Assembly (NCBI GenBank): GCA_022487055.1
Contig: JAKVJJ010000001.1
Span: forward strand, 62,001-126,000
From: Oscillospiraceae bacterium
GTDB lineage: Bacteria; Bacillota; Clostridia; Oscillospirales; Acutalibacteraceae
Direction of reading: 5' to 3'
DNA length: 64,000 nt
The position numbers and the translations under genes were made by a program. Under the pieces are notes generated by a model. It did not search any database. It had not been told where the DNA came from and was given only the letters and a program-made list of their open reading frames with translations. This document shows positions 25,104-33,886 of the stretch, one piece after another; the stretch's first letter is position 1; every line of letters begins with the position of its first letter.

Positions 25104-28100
25104 TCAGTCCACGGATTTCAGGCTTTCCACCATATTGATTTTGCGGAACTTCGGGAACATAATCAAGTCCACTACGGCGGTGAAGCCCAGGGTCAGCAAA
25201 ATGCTCCACAGATAGGATAAACTGTTGATTTCCCGCCCAAACATACAAACATCCACCTCAATGGTTGTAATCACTGCCCGGTGCATGAAAATTCCGAGCA
25301 CCAATCCCAGCGCACAGCCGATAAATGTCAGAATGGAAGTTTCCCGATAGATATATTCGGCGGTTTCCCGCTGATGGAAACCGAGCACGCGCAAGGTGGC
25401 CATTTCGCGGCTGCGCTCTGTGATATTGATATTGGTCAGGTTATAGAGCACCACGAAAGACAGCATTCCAGCGCAGAAAATCAGCACAGCCACCACTGCA
25501 TTCAGCGCCTGAATCATGTTGTCGAAATTCTTTGTATAGTCGTGAACAAACACCATGGTCATCACATCGCCCTGCTGCATCAGCCGGTGATTCAGGGTTG
25601 CCTGCCCGGCTTCACTGCCGGTATAGTTGCCCCAAATGCCGCTGTAATTCGGTGTTTCCTTGGTAATCTGCTGATACAGAGCCGGGTCCACATAGACATA
25701 ATGATAAATATAATTTTCGGTAATTCCGGTTACAGTAAAGGTGTGCTTTTTTCCGCTGCTGTCCGGCAGAATGAGCTTGCTGCCTGGCTTCAGTCTTAGC
25801 CGGTTCGCCAGCTTTTCCGTCACCACCACGCTGTCCCGGCCAAAATAAACCGGTTTTTTGGTACGGCGATCACGCAGGCGGATAAACTGCGGCAGGGTAC
25901 CTGCGTCCTTTGGCACCAGCAGATTGACGGACATAGAGCTTCCCTTGGCGTTTTCCACATCCACCGACCGGCAGGAATACTGCATCCACTGTGAAATGGC
26001 AGAGCGGTCATTGAGAATGGTTCTGGTGCTGTTTGACAGCGTTTTTTGCAGATTCGTTACCATATTATACTGGCAAATATCGTCATATTGATTGGACACA
26101 ACATGGGAGATGCTGTCCTTTAACCCAAACCCTGTCAGAATCAGCGCGGTGCAGCCGGCAATCCCCACCACTGTCATAAATAAGCGCTTTTTGTAGCGGA
26201 AAAGATTGCGTGCGGTCACTTTGGCAGAAAAATTCATGTGCCGCCAAATAGGCGTGATATGCTCCAAAAGAATCCGTTTTCCGGGTTTCGGCGCTTTTGG
26301 CTGCAGCAGAGAGGCCGGTTTTTCCCGCAGCACTGCCCAGCACGAGGCGAAAGTTGCCAGCACAGTGACCAGCACGGAGGCACAGCAGCTAATGACGGAA
26401 TAAAATAAGTTTATCTGTGGTGTCAGCGGTGGTGCGTTGTACATCAGACGATAAGCATTCCAGCACACGGTGGGCAGCGTCAGGCAGCCAATGATGACGC
26501 CTGCAATGCTGCCGCTGACACTGACCAGCAGCGCATACAGAAGGTATCGGTTGGCGATGGCCCGGCGGGAGAATCCCATGGCTTTGTAGGAACCGATTTC
26601 CGTGCGCTCCTCATCCACCATGCGCGTCATGGTCGTCAGCACAACCAATGCCGCCACCAGAAAGAAAAATACCGGAAAAAGACGGGCAATCGACTGCATT
26701 CGGTCGGCGTCGGAGGTAAAACTGCTGTATCCGACATTCTGGTCACGGTTCAGCACATACCATGTGGGTTTGGAGAGCACATTGAGCTGTGCTTTTCCCG
26801 CTGATAGTTTCTTTTGGGCAGCGGCAAGTTTTTCCTGTGTATCTTTTTCGGACTGAGCATATTTGAGCCGGTTTTCATTTAGGAGATTTTGGGCGGCGGC
26901 AAGCTGTGTCTGTCCCTGCTCCAACTGCTTTTGTGCTTGCTCTAATTCTTGCGCCTTTTGGTCAATCCGCGTTTTTGCCTGCTGCAACCGGTTTTCTGCA
27001 TCCGCAAATTGTTTTCGTACAGCATTTCGCTGGGTGCGGTACTGTGCTTCCCCATCATCGAGCTGCTGTTGCGATTTTTCTAAATGATTTGCGGCATCGT
27101 CAAGCTGCTGCTGTGCTTGTTCCAGTTTCGGCTGAGCGGCCGCGCTCTGGCGGTCGTATTCCTGCTGTGCTTGCGCAAAAGCTTGCTGCCCTGCTGCATA
27201 CTGTGTTTGAACGTCTTTGAGTTGTGCGGACTTCTGTTCATAATCTGTAATGGTCTGACGCAGAGTGGACGCTTCCTGAGAGGCACCCTGACCGGAATTT
27301 TCCAGCAGAGCCAGCGCCTGCCGTGCTTGTTCCACTTCACCGGAAGCATCCTCCAGCTTTTGGCGGGAATCATCAATTTGCATTTTGGCATCAGAGAGTT
27401 TCTGCCCTTGCCCGTCAAGCATAGCCTTTGCATCGGCAAGTTTCTTTTCCTGTGCTGCCAGTTGCGCTTTTCCGGCATCATATTTTTGCTGTGCCTGTGC
27501 GATGGAAGCTTTCCCTTCCTGCAGTTTCCGGGAAGCATCCGCAAGCTGCCTTTCCGCTTGCGGCTTTTGCTGGGCGTACTGTGCGGCATTGGATTCATAG
27601 GAGGCACGGGCTTCTTTTAGTTTATCCTTGCCGGTGGTGATGCGGTTCTGTGCATCAGCAAGTTTGGTGGTATTTTGCCGTATCTGCACGGAAGCATCGT
27701 TCAACTGCTGGTTTGCTGCGGCGAGCTTCTTTTGCGCATCCGCTTTCTGTGTCTCATAGGACTTTTGTCCGTTCACAAGCTGCTGCCGGGCAGAAGCGGT
27801 CACCTCTTTTTCCCGCAGAGGGGCACGCTGCTTGCCAAGCGAAGACAGACTGTCACACACTGGATTGACAGTATTGTGATAAGCGGCAGTAAAGGAATTA
27901 CAGGAAGCGGCGTTGTTGACTTTCACAGCGAGCAGGGTGTAATCGGCAGCGGAAAAAGTCTGAGGCAGCACATAAAGATAGCGGCTGAGCTGCCCGTTGC
28001 CAATATTGGTATTGCCAAGCGTAAAGCTCAGGTACATAGGTGACTGCACAAAACCGGTAATACGGAATTCTGTGGATTTTAGCAGTTTCAGCCCATTCTG

Positions 28101-28583
28101 CTCCTGCACGGTCACCTTGTCGCCGATGTGCATGGTTTGTTTGCCCAGCGTTTTTTTCTTGTCAACCACACATTCCTGTGCGGTCTTTGGCCAGCTTCCG
28201 GATACCAGCACCGGCCGGTTCATGGAGCCGCTGCCGGTATCCTCCGCGCCATTCTGCGGCAGAGCATGAATACGGATGGCGGTATCCATGCCGTCAATGT
28301 GACTCATCACATCTTCCTGCCAAGTGGGCATCACGGCTTCTACACCGGCGGTCTGCTGCACGGCCTGCACATCCTGTTTGGTAAAGCCCAGCGTGGAAAT
28401 CAGGCCGATGTCCATAAAATTCTGCCGATCCATATAGCTGTCCACTGTCTGGCGCATATTGGGTGCGGCTGCGGAAATGCCGGCATAGAAACCGGAACCG
28501 AGCGCCATGATGGCAAAAATAGCAATGAAGCGCGGTTTGGAGCGGGAAACTGCGCGAAGAATTGCTTTTCCATATGCTTTCAC
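25104..28583 (-). CDS. FtsX-like ABC transporter permease with long coiled-coil insert
   Basis: A 1,159-residue permease. Residues 1-45 hold the first helix (FIAIFAIMALGSGFYAGI), followed by a MacB-type extracytoplasmic domain. A Gln/Ala/Lys-rich coiled coil of about 370 residues (roughly 250-620) comes next, then FtsX block 1 with three helices (around LFPVFFFLVAALVVLTTMTRM), a second extracytoplasmic domain and FtsX block 2 at the C-terminus. A long coiled coil outside the membrane suggests mechanotransmission to a cell-wall partner, as in FtsX/MacB-type systems. The start is GTG 28583 (or TTG 28595, which lacks a site). It is coupled to the ATPase gene. Confidence 0.88.
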   Translation of the reverse strand: MKAYGKAILRAVSRSKPRFIAIFAIMALGSGFYAGISAAAPNMRQTVDSYMDRQNFMDIGLISTLGFTKQDVQAVQQTAGVEAVMPTWQEDVMSHIDGMDTAIRIHALPQNGAEDTGSGSMNRPVLVSGSWPKTAQECVVDKKKTLGKQTMHIGDKVTVQEQNGLKLLKSTEFRITGFVQSPMYLSFTLGNTNIGNGQLSRYLYVLPQTFSAADYTLLAVKVNNAASCNSFTAAYHNTVNPVCDSLSSLGKQRAPLREKEVTASARQQLVNGQKSYETQKADAQKKLAAANQQLNDASVQIRQNTTKLADAQNRITTGKDKLKEARASYESNAAQYAQQKPQAERQLADASRKLQEGKASIAQAQQKYDAGKAQLAAQEKKLADAKAMLDGQGQKLSDAKMQIDDSRQKLEDASGEVEQARQALALLENSGQGASQEASTLRQTITDYEQKSAQLKDVQTQYAAGQQAFAQAQQEYDRQSAAAQPKLEQAQQQLDDAANHLEKSQQQLDDGEAQYRTQRNAVRKQFADAENRLQQAKTRIDQKAQELEQAQKQLEQGQTQLAAAQNLLNENRLKYAQSEKDTQEKLAAAQKKLSAGKAQLNVLSKPTWYVLNRDQNVGYSSFTSDADRMQSIARLFPVFFFLVAALVVLTTMTRMVDEERTEIGSYKAMGFSRRAIANRYLLYALLVSVSGSIAGVIIGCLTLPTVCWNAYRLMYNAPPLTPQINLFYSVISCCASVLVTVLATFASCWAVLREKPASLLQPKAPKPGKRILLEHITPIWRHMNFSAKVTARNLFRYKKRLFMTVVGIAGCTALILTGFGLKDSISHVVSNQYDDICQYNMVTNLQKTLSNSTRTILNDRSAISQWMQYSCRSVDVENAKGSSMSVNLLVPKDAGTLPQFIRLRDRRTKKPVYFGRDSVVVTEKLANRLRLKPGSKLILPDSSGKKHTFTVTGITENYIYHYVYVDPALYQQITKETPNYSGIWGNYTGSEAGQATLNHRLMQQGDVMTMVFVHDYTKNFDNMIQALNAVVAVLIFCAGMLSFVVLYNLTNINITERSREMATLRVLGFHQRETAEYIYRETSILTFIGCALGLVLGIFMHRAVITTIEVDVCMFGREINSLSYLWSILLTLGFTAVVDLIMFPKFRKINMVESLKSVD

Positions 28584-28584
28584 G

Positions 28585-29286
28585 TTACCACTCAATCCTT
28601 TCCGCGGGAACTGGATTCGGGTTTAGCAGAACTTCTTGCACTTTGCCGGAATGGATACGAATGACACGGTCTGCCATGGCGGAAAAGGCCTGGTTGTGCG
28701 TAATGACTACAACGGTGCGGCCAAATTTCCGGCAGGTTTGCTGCAGAAGCTCCAGCACCTGTTTGCCAGTGAGGTAGTCCAGTGCGCCGGTTGGTTCGTC
28801 ACACAGCAGAAGTTTGGGATTCTTGGCCAGCGCGCGTGCGATTGCCACCCGCTGCTGTTCTCCGCCGGAGAGCTGCGCAGGAAAGTTGTTCATGCGCTGC
28901 TGCAGACCAACCTGCCGCAGCACAGTGCATGGATTGAGCGGTTCGGGGCATATCTGAGAGGCAAGCTCTACATTTTCCAGCGCGGTCAGGTTCTGTATCA
29001 AATTATAAAACTGAAAAACGAAACCGATATCACAGCGGCGGTATTCCGTCAATTCTCTGTCATTGCAGGCGCTCACGTCCCGTTTGTCCACCAGAATTTT
29101 GCCGGAAGTGCAGCTGTCCATGCCGCCCAGCATATTGAGCACTGTGGTTTTGCCCGCACCGCTGGGCCCGACAATGACAACAAACTCTCCCTGTTCAATG
29201 TCAAAAGTGACGCCATCCGCGGCGGCAATCACACTGTTCCCCATGTGATATTCTTTGCGTACATTGCGAAATTCCACAAAAGCCAT
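28585..29286 (-). CDS. ABC transporter ATP-binding protein (MacB/LolD type)
   Basis: A 233-residue ATPase of the MacB/LolD/FtsE group. Walker [15 protein letters not shown], signature [15 protein letters not shown], Walker [13 protein letters not shown] and the switch His in VVVITHN are all intact. AGGAGG precedes the ATG. It is the partner of the coiled-coil permease encoded immediately downstream, whose start lies within 12 bases of this stop, so the pair forms one exporter or mechanotransducer. The Smr gene lies 22 bp upstream in the same direction. Confidence 0.93.
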   Translation of the reverse strand: MAFVEFRNVRKEYHMGNSVIAAADGVTFDIEQGEFVVIVGPSGAGKTTVLNMLGGMDSCTSGKILVDKRDVSACNDRELTEYRRCDIGFVFQFYNLIQNLTALENVELASQICPEPLNPCTVLRQVGLQQRMNNFPAQLSGGEQQRVAIARALAKNPKLLLCDEPTGALDYLTGKQVLELLQQTCRKFGRTVVVITHNQAFSAMADRVIRIHSGKVQEVLLNPNPVPAERIEW

Positions 29287-29308
29287 CTGTATCCTCCTGT
29301 CTTGCCGG

Positions 29309-29563
29309 TCACCGGTCCTTTAAAATCAGCAGGGTTTCTCCGGGATTGAGAGTGACCATCTTGGAGGCAATGCGCGGGTGTTTCAAACGGTGGCGCACCA
29401 TATCCCGCAGCACAGTCCCCCCGTGGCAGCCGTGAATGACATGCACTTCCTTCACATCCGCGGGTGCCCGGGAAAGCCAGTGTGTCAGCAGGTGCAGTGC
29501 GCTTTCCTCAGTTTCTCCGTGAATATCCAGTTCCACCACGGAACCGCGACGGTACTCTGTCAT
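29309..29563 (-). CDS. Stand-alone Smr domain protein (84 aa)
   Basis: An 84-residue protein consisting of a single Smr (MutS2 C-terminal) domain: VELDIHGETEESAL at the start, VHVIHGCHGGTVLRDMVRHRL as the HG-x-G-x-G-like core, and HPRIASKMVTLNPGETLLILK at the end. Smr domains nick or bind branched DNA or RNA, and some cleave stalled-ribosome mRNA. The GCHGG core replaces the usual G-[KR]-G-x-G, so activity is uncertain. The ribosome-binding site is weak. It may be cotranscribed with the ABC genes without a functional tie. Confidence 0.75.
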   Translation of the reverse strand: MTEYRRGSVVELDIHGETEESALHLLTHWLSRAPADVKEVHVIHGCHGGTVLRDMVRHRLKHPRIASKMVTLNPGETLLILKDR

Positions 29564-29700
29564 AATTTGTATGCTTCTTTCTGCGTGAGAGGGTTTGCCC
29601 CAATCTCATTTAAATTTTGTAGACACCCTTTTATTATACTATCTTTCATACGAAAAGAAATGATGAAAATAAATCGGGGGCTGCAAAAAAACAGAATCTG

Positions 29701-29709
29701 TGTTATAAT
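29701..29709 (+). promoter_or_regulatory. Extended -10 promoter upstream of the gene at 29792
   Basis: TGTTATAAT, an extended -10 about 80 nt before the start codon; no clear -35. Confidence 0.45.
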
Positions 29710-29791
29710 GGGCAAATATTATGGAAATAGGCATCAGCTGCATGGAATGCGGCAGTTTGCTTTAATTTTTGTGTAAAAAGGGGGTGCGGCT

Positions 29792-30958
29792 ATGAACATT
29801 GCAGACCTGCGCCAGACGCTGAAAACCTGTAACGACCGGTTCATCGGCATCAGAGGGGAACATATTTATTACGCGGTGGAACGAGCAATGGATGGTCAGC
29901 CGCACCTTTTGCTGATGGATTGTAATTGGGCAGAGCGGCAAACCCGCACTTTGGCGGATTACTGCATCAACCGGCAGGATTATGTGCTGCATTGCTTTTT
30001 GTTTGCGGAAAACATCCTGCTGATTATGGAAAACGGCGGAAGTGAGGCATGGCTGCTAAAGCTCAGCCGGTACAGCGGTGAACAGCAGTCCCTGCGGCAA
30101 GCACGCTTTGCCGGCAGCTTTGTGAAATGCAGCGCGCTGGACGCTGACCATGTGATTTTTTACTCCCGTGCCAGCCGGATGGATGCTTCGTTGTTTCGGG
30201 AATACAGCCGCCGCACCGGATATATGCAGGCAGCATGCCTGTATGATATGAAGCAGGACTGTTGCTGGTCGATTCAGGATGCACGCATTTGTGCAGGTGC
30301 GGAGCTGCTGACTTTTTCCGGCGGCGGAGAGCAGAAATTGCTGCTGACACAGACAGGCGGTACAGAAGCGGAAAAAAGACGGGATTATCGAAACCGCCGT
30401 TTTGTGCGCAGCCGGCAGGAAGACAGCATTTCGGTGTGTTCACTGGCGGAATTTATTGCGGAAATTGAACAGGAAACCTCCCGCATCCCCATGCAGCAGC
30501 TTTTTCGGGCAGGCATTTCCGGCATGGTTCGTTATGTCTGTATGGACAGCGAGAGCCTGTATTTCCGTGCGCTGGATTTTCCAAGCAATGAGCAGCATGT
30601 TTTCGCGGTCAGCCGCCACACCGGTGCTGTGCGGGATGCCGCTGCTCTCACGCTTCAGCCGGAAGAACCGGATGCCCGTTTCACAGCGGAACATGGCCGA
30701 TTCTTCCGGCTGACTGAGCGAGCAGACGGGCAGATTGATGTGCAGGGATTTTTAAACAGTACCGCACAAATTTCCTATGACGCGGAATTTGGCGAGATGG
30801 TTTCCTGCTTGGATGACCGGTATCTGGTGCTGCGCGACATTCTGAAAGATGATACGGACACGCTGATTTTTTCTTCTGTCTGTGATACAAAGACCGGACA
30901 GGTGCGACAGTTTGAGGGAAACTGTGCAGTACAGGAAAATGTGATTTTGCTGTATTGA
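29792..30958 (+). CDS. Hypothetical protein (388 aa), unrecognised
   Basis: I do not recognise this 388-residue protein. It has no signal peptide, transmembrane helix or known catalytic motif. It is soluble, rich in short alternating beta-strand-like segments ending in Asp/Arg turns (for example YVLHCFLFAENILLIMENGG, HVIFYSRASRMD, SESLYFRALDFPSN, DRYLVLRDIL), which may form a beta-propeller of WD or DUF5050 type, with a charged linker around residues 190-215 (EKRRDYRNRRFVRSRQE). AAGGGGG stands near the ATG. It is monocistronic with its own promoter and terminator. Confidence 0.7.
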   Translation: MNIADLRQTLKTCNDRFIGIRGEHIYYAVERAMDGQPHLLLMDCNWAERQTRTLADYCINRQDYVLHCFLFAENILLIMENGGSEAWLLKLSRYSGEQQSLRQARFAGSFVKCSALDADHVIFYSRASRMDASLFREYSRRTGYMQAACLYDMKQDCCWSIQDARICAGAELLTFSGGGEQKLLLTQTGGTEAEKRRDYRNRRFVRSRQEDSISVCSLAEFIAEIEQETSRIPMQQLFRAGISGMVRYVCMDSESLYFRALDFPSNEQHVFAVSRHTGAVRDAAALTLQPEEPDARFTAEHGRFFRLTERADGQIDVQGFLNSTAQISYDAEFGEMVSCLDDRYLVLRDILKDDTDTLIFSSVCDTKTGQVRQFEGNCAVQENVILLY

Positions 30959-30990
30959 TTTCTGACAATTATCCATATACATAACACAAA

Positions 30991-31030
30991 GGCTCTGAAA
31001 CACAAAATTCATGTGTTCCAGAGCCTTTTT
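30991..31030. terminator. Terminator after the hypothetical gene and GGGtGRT gene
   Basis: GGCTCTG (30991-30997) with CAGAGCC (31019-31025), plus inner AACAC/GTGTT, then five T. It is placed to serve both converging genes. Confidence 0.85.
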
Positions 31031-31057
31031 CATCTGCCGAAAGAAATACGAACAGAA

Positions 31058-32074
31058 TTATTTGTTTTTTTGGCAGGCTTCGTAAACAGCAACTGCGCAG
31101 GCAACGGTCGCACCGACCATCGGGTTGTTGCCCATGCCGATGAGGCCCATCATCTCAACGTGCGCAGGCACGGAGGAGGAGCCGGCGAACTGTGCGTCAC
31201 TGTGCATACGGCCCATGGAGTCAGTCAGGCCATAGGAAGCCGGGCCGGCGCCCACGTTATCAGGATGCAGAGTACGGCCCGTGCCGCCGCCGGAAGCAAC
31301 GGAGAAGAACTTGCGGCCGTTTTCATAGCACCATTTCTTATAAGTGCCTGCAACCAGATGCTGGAAACGAGTCGGGTTGGTGGAGTTACCGGTGATGGAA
31401 ACATCAACGCCCTCATCACGCATGATGGCAACACCTTCCTGCACATCGTTTGCACCGTAGCACTTAATCTGTGCGCGGTCACCGCTGGAGTATGCAATGG
31501 TTTCTTCAATGTTGATTTTATCATTGAAGAAGTCATAGTCGGTCTTTACATAGGTAAAGCCGTTGATACGGGAAATGATGTAAGCGGCATCTTTGCCAAG
31601 ACCGTTCAGGATAACGCGGAGAGGCTCTTTGCGGGCACGATTTGCTGTGCGGGCAATGCCGATGGCACCTTCCGCAGCAGCGAAGCTTTCATGGCCCGCC
31701 AGGAAGCAGAAGCACTTGGTTTCGTCATGCAGCAGACGAGCACCAAGGTTGCCGTGGCCAATACCGACGTTACGATGCTCAGCAACAGAGCCGGGCACGC
31801 AGAACGCCTGAAGACCGACACCAATCAGTTCACTTGCTTCTGCAGCAGAGCTGACGCCTTTTTTCAAGCCGAGCGCGACGCCCAGTGTGTAAGCCCAAGA
31901 AGCATTATCGAAAGCGATGGGCTGCACACTCTTGACAATCTTGTCCACATCAATGCCCTTGGAGAGGCACAGGTCGCGGGCTTCTTCCAGGCTGCCGAGG
32001 TCGTATTCTTTCAGGAATGCCTCGATTTTCGGCATTCTTCTCTCTTTACCTTCAAACATGACATCGTTTGCCAT
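31058..32074 (-). CDS. GGGtGRT protein (unknown function)
   Basis: A 338-residue protein named after its motif, found here as SGGGTGRTLHPDN (G262-T268). It is a recognised family in anaerobic Firmicutes with no established function. Other conserved-looking segments are FCVPGSVAEHRNVGIGHGNL, FLAGHESFAAAEGAIGIART and the C-terminal HVEMMGLIGMGNNPMVGATV. Several glycine-rich turns suggest nucleotide or cofactor binding. AAAGGAGG precedes the ATG. It is the second gene of an operon with a NifU-like protein, 26 bp downstream of it, which hints at an iron-sulfur or metal-linked role. Confidence 0.88.
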   Translation of the reverse strand: MANDVMFEGKERRMPKIEAFLKEYDLGSLEEARDLCLSKGIDVDKIVKSVQPIAFDNASWAYTLGVALGLKKGVSSAAEASELIGVGLQAFCVPGSVAEHRNVGIGHGNLGARLLHDETKCFCFLAGHESFAAAEGAIGIARTANRARKEPLRVILNGLGKDAAYIISRINGFTYVKTDYDFFNDKINIEETIAYSSGDRAQIKCYGANDVQEGVAIMRDEGVDVSITGNSTNPTRFQHLVAGTYKKWCYENGRKFFSVASGGGTGRTLHPDNVGAGPASYGLTDSMGRMHSDAQFAGSSSVPAHVEMMGLIGMGNNPMVGATVACAVAVYEACQKNK

Positions 32075-32100
32075 TGTTTTGGGTCCTCCTTTTGTATTGA

Positions 32101-32802
32101 TTATTCTTTGCGCGGGTCGATGAACTTGACGGCGCCCTCTTCTTTGGTATAGCGGCCATAGTGACCGACATTTGCCTTGTAAGCTTCGTCCGGGCTGGTG
32201 CCCTTGCGGATAGCGTCCATCATCTTGCCAAGGTTAATGAATTCATAACCGATGACTTCATCGTTCTTGTCCAGTGCCATATGCAGGACATAGCCCTCAG
32301 TCATCTCCATGTAGCGGACACCCTTTGCTTCGGTGCTGTACATGGTGCCAGTCATGCTGCGCAGACCTTTACCAAGGTCATCCAGACCAGCGCCGATGGG
32401 CAGGCCGCCCTCGGAGAAAGCAGTCTGGCTGCGGCCGTAAACAATCTGCTTGAACAGCTCACGCATAGCAACGTTGATAGCATCGCACACGAGGTCGGTG
32501 TTCAGGCACTCCAGAATGGTTTTGCCAGGCAGAATTTCTGCTGCCATAGCGGCGGAGTGTGTCATGCCGGAGCAGCCGATGGTTTCGACCAAGGCTTCCT
32601 TAACGACACCTTCCTTAATGTTTAGGGTGAGCTTGCAGGCGCCCTGCTGCGGTGCACACCAGCCGACACCATGTGTCAGACCAGAGATGTCTTTGATGTC
32701 ATAAGCCTTTACCCATTTTCCTTCTTCAGGAATCGGGGCGGGGCCATGCTTCGGGCCTTTTGTGACTGTGCACATATTTTCCACTTTTGCGGAATAGTTC
32801 AT
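32101..32802 (-). CDS. NifU/IscU-like iron-sulfur scaffold-type protein
   Basis: A 233-residue protein whose middle (about residues 55-110) resembles the NifU N-terminal scaffold domain: VKEALVETIGCSGMTHSAAMA, then EILPGKTILECLNTDLV. The cysteine positions differ from canonical IscU: Cys in GWCAPQQGACKL and in GCSG, with no clear third ligand in the usual C-terminal place. The C-terminal half (GKGLRSMTGTMYSTEAKGVR and YVLHMALDKNDEVIGYEFIN) is specific to this family. ATG 32802 is chosen because AAAGGAG stands 8 nt ahead; the longer frame has no site. First gene of the GGGtGRT operon. Confidence 0.8.
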   Translation of the reverse strand: MNYSAKVENMCTVTKGPKHGPAPIPEEGKWVKAYDIKDISGLTHGVGWCAPQQGACKLTLNIKEGVVKEALVETIGCSGMTHSAAMAAEILPGKTILECLNTDLVCDAINVAMRELFKQIVYGRSQTAFSEGGLPIGAGLDDLGKGLRSMTGTMYSTEAKGVRYMEMTEGYVLHMALDKNDEVIGYEFINLGKMMDAIRKGTSPDEAYKANVGHYGRYTKEEGAVKFIDPRKE

Positions 32803-33107
32803 AGCGGTACTCCTTTCGATTTCAAGTCCTTGGTTTTGCTCCAATCAAACCGATGCCCGCACACAAGCAGACACCCAAACCAATGATTGTCTTTATTATA
32901 GGACTTTTCGTGCAAATTCGCAACAGATTTGTGAAATGAAAACAGCAGGGAAAAATACTTTCTATGCGGAAAGAAAAGAGAGATATTTTAAATTTATGAA
33001 TGCATCAACTTTAAAATGGAAAATATAAATTTTTTGTCTGCACTCTGCCATGCTGAAAAGATATATAATAGGAAGCAGTGAACGCGGCGCAGAAAGGAGA
33101 ATAAATT
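32803..33107. other. Divergent intergenic region (305 bp)
   Basis: Contains the minus-strand promoter of the NifU-like/GGGtGRT operon, an AT-rich middle with no ORF, and on the plus strand a TATAAT (33064-33069) with AAAGGAG shortly after, for the gene at 33108. Confidence 0.5.
32895..32923 (-). promoter_or_regulatory. Promoter of the NifU-like/GGGtGRT operon
   Basis: Minus strand TTGCGA (32923-32918), 17-nt spacer, perfect TATAAT (32900-32895); leader about 85 nt. Confidence 0.65.
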
Positions 33108-33677
33108 ATGAAAAAAGCGAAAAGACCGCTGATAATTGTACTATGCGCTCTTGGGGTGGTGCTGGTGGCCAGTGTTGTGATTTATTTTCATGGGCCGGGC
33201 GTTCAGTCGACAAAAGGGCCGTTCGTCACCGCAGCACAAGCAAAGCAGATAGCCCAGCAGAGGGTTTCCGCTACCTCCGGCAATGCGTGGACGAAAGACA
33301 GCCGGGTAACTTTTGTCCTGCCGGAGTATGATCTTTCCGGGAATGCCGTGATGTATGACTGTCGTGTTGAAACCAACGGCAAACCGACCGGGGACATCTC
33401 GGTGATGACACAGAACGGCGGCGCGGCAGGTTCTGCAAATACGGGTTCTGGTCAGGCTGTTTGTGACCGGAAACTGCAGACCGTTTTCAAGCGCGATGCG
33501 CAGGAAAATGACTATCTGATTAATGCGGCACAGTGTGGCTATGACATTGCGCTGAAAAACGCGGACGGCGGCTATACTGTGGCGGAAATGAACGGCAAGC
33601 CGAAGAAAATTTCTGAGAAACAACTGCTGTGGCACGCCTGGTTTTACAAGAATCTAAAAATTCCCGGATGGGCATAA
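33108..33677 (+). CDS. Membrane-anchored hypothetical protein (189 aa)
   Basis: A 189-residue protein with a lysine-rich start and one N-terminal transmembrane anchor or signal peptide (LIIVLCALGVVLVASVVIYF, about 8-27). The exported part begins with FVTAAQAKQIAQQRVSATSG, which resembles the first helix of a PepSY domain, followed by VMYDCRVETNGKPTGDISVM as the strand pair. Two Cys (DCRV, AVCDRK) and a third (QCGYD) could form disulfides. AAAGGAG precedes the ATG. It is monocistronic, ended by a terminator at 33731. A small PepSY-like exported protein is possible; no function is assigned. Confidence 0.7.
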   Translation: MKKAKRPLIIVLCALGVVLVASVVIYFHGPGVQSTKGPFVTAAQAKQIAQQRVSATSGNAWTKDSRVTFVLPEYDLSGNAVMYDCRVETNGKPTGDISVMTQNGGAAGSANTGSGQAVCDRKLQTVFKRDAQENDYLINAAQCGYDIALKNADGGYTVAEMNGKPKKISEKQLLWHAWFYKNLKIPGWA

Positions 33678-33730
33678 CTTTCCAGGGAATCCGTAAAATA
33701 ATTCTATAAATGAAAGAGCAGAGCGCATAT

Positions 33731-33763
33731 GCAGGGAAAAGCTGTGTGTGTTCCCTGCTTTTT
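33731..33763 (+). terminator. Terminator before secA
   Basis: GCAGGGAA (33731-33738) with TTCCCTGC (33751-33758), then five T. Confidence 0.88.
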
Positions 33764-33816
33764 GTAATTCACAACACCAAATTCGCATAAAATCTCTTTC
33801 TTTTTGGGGGGCGCTA

Positions 33817-33825
33817 TGTTATAAT
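33817..33825 (+). promoter_or_regulatory. Extended -10 promoter of secA
   Basis: TGTTATAAT, about 60 nt before the secA ATG; weak -35. Confidence 0.5.
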
Positions 33826-33886
33826 CTGTAGGTATGCAATTATTTTGGAAATCGGTAGCTGGATTTTACCGTTATGAGGTGACACT

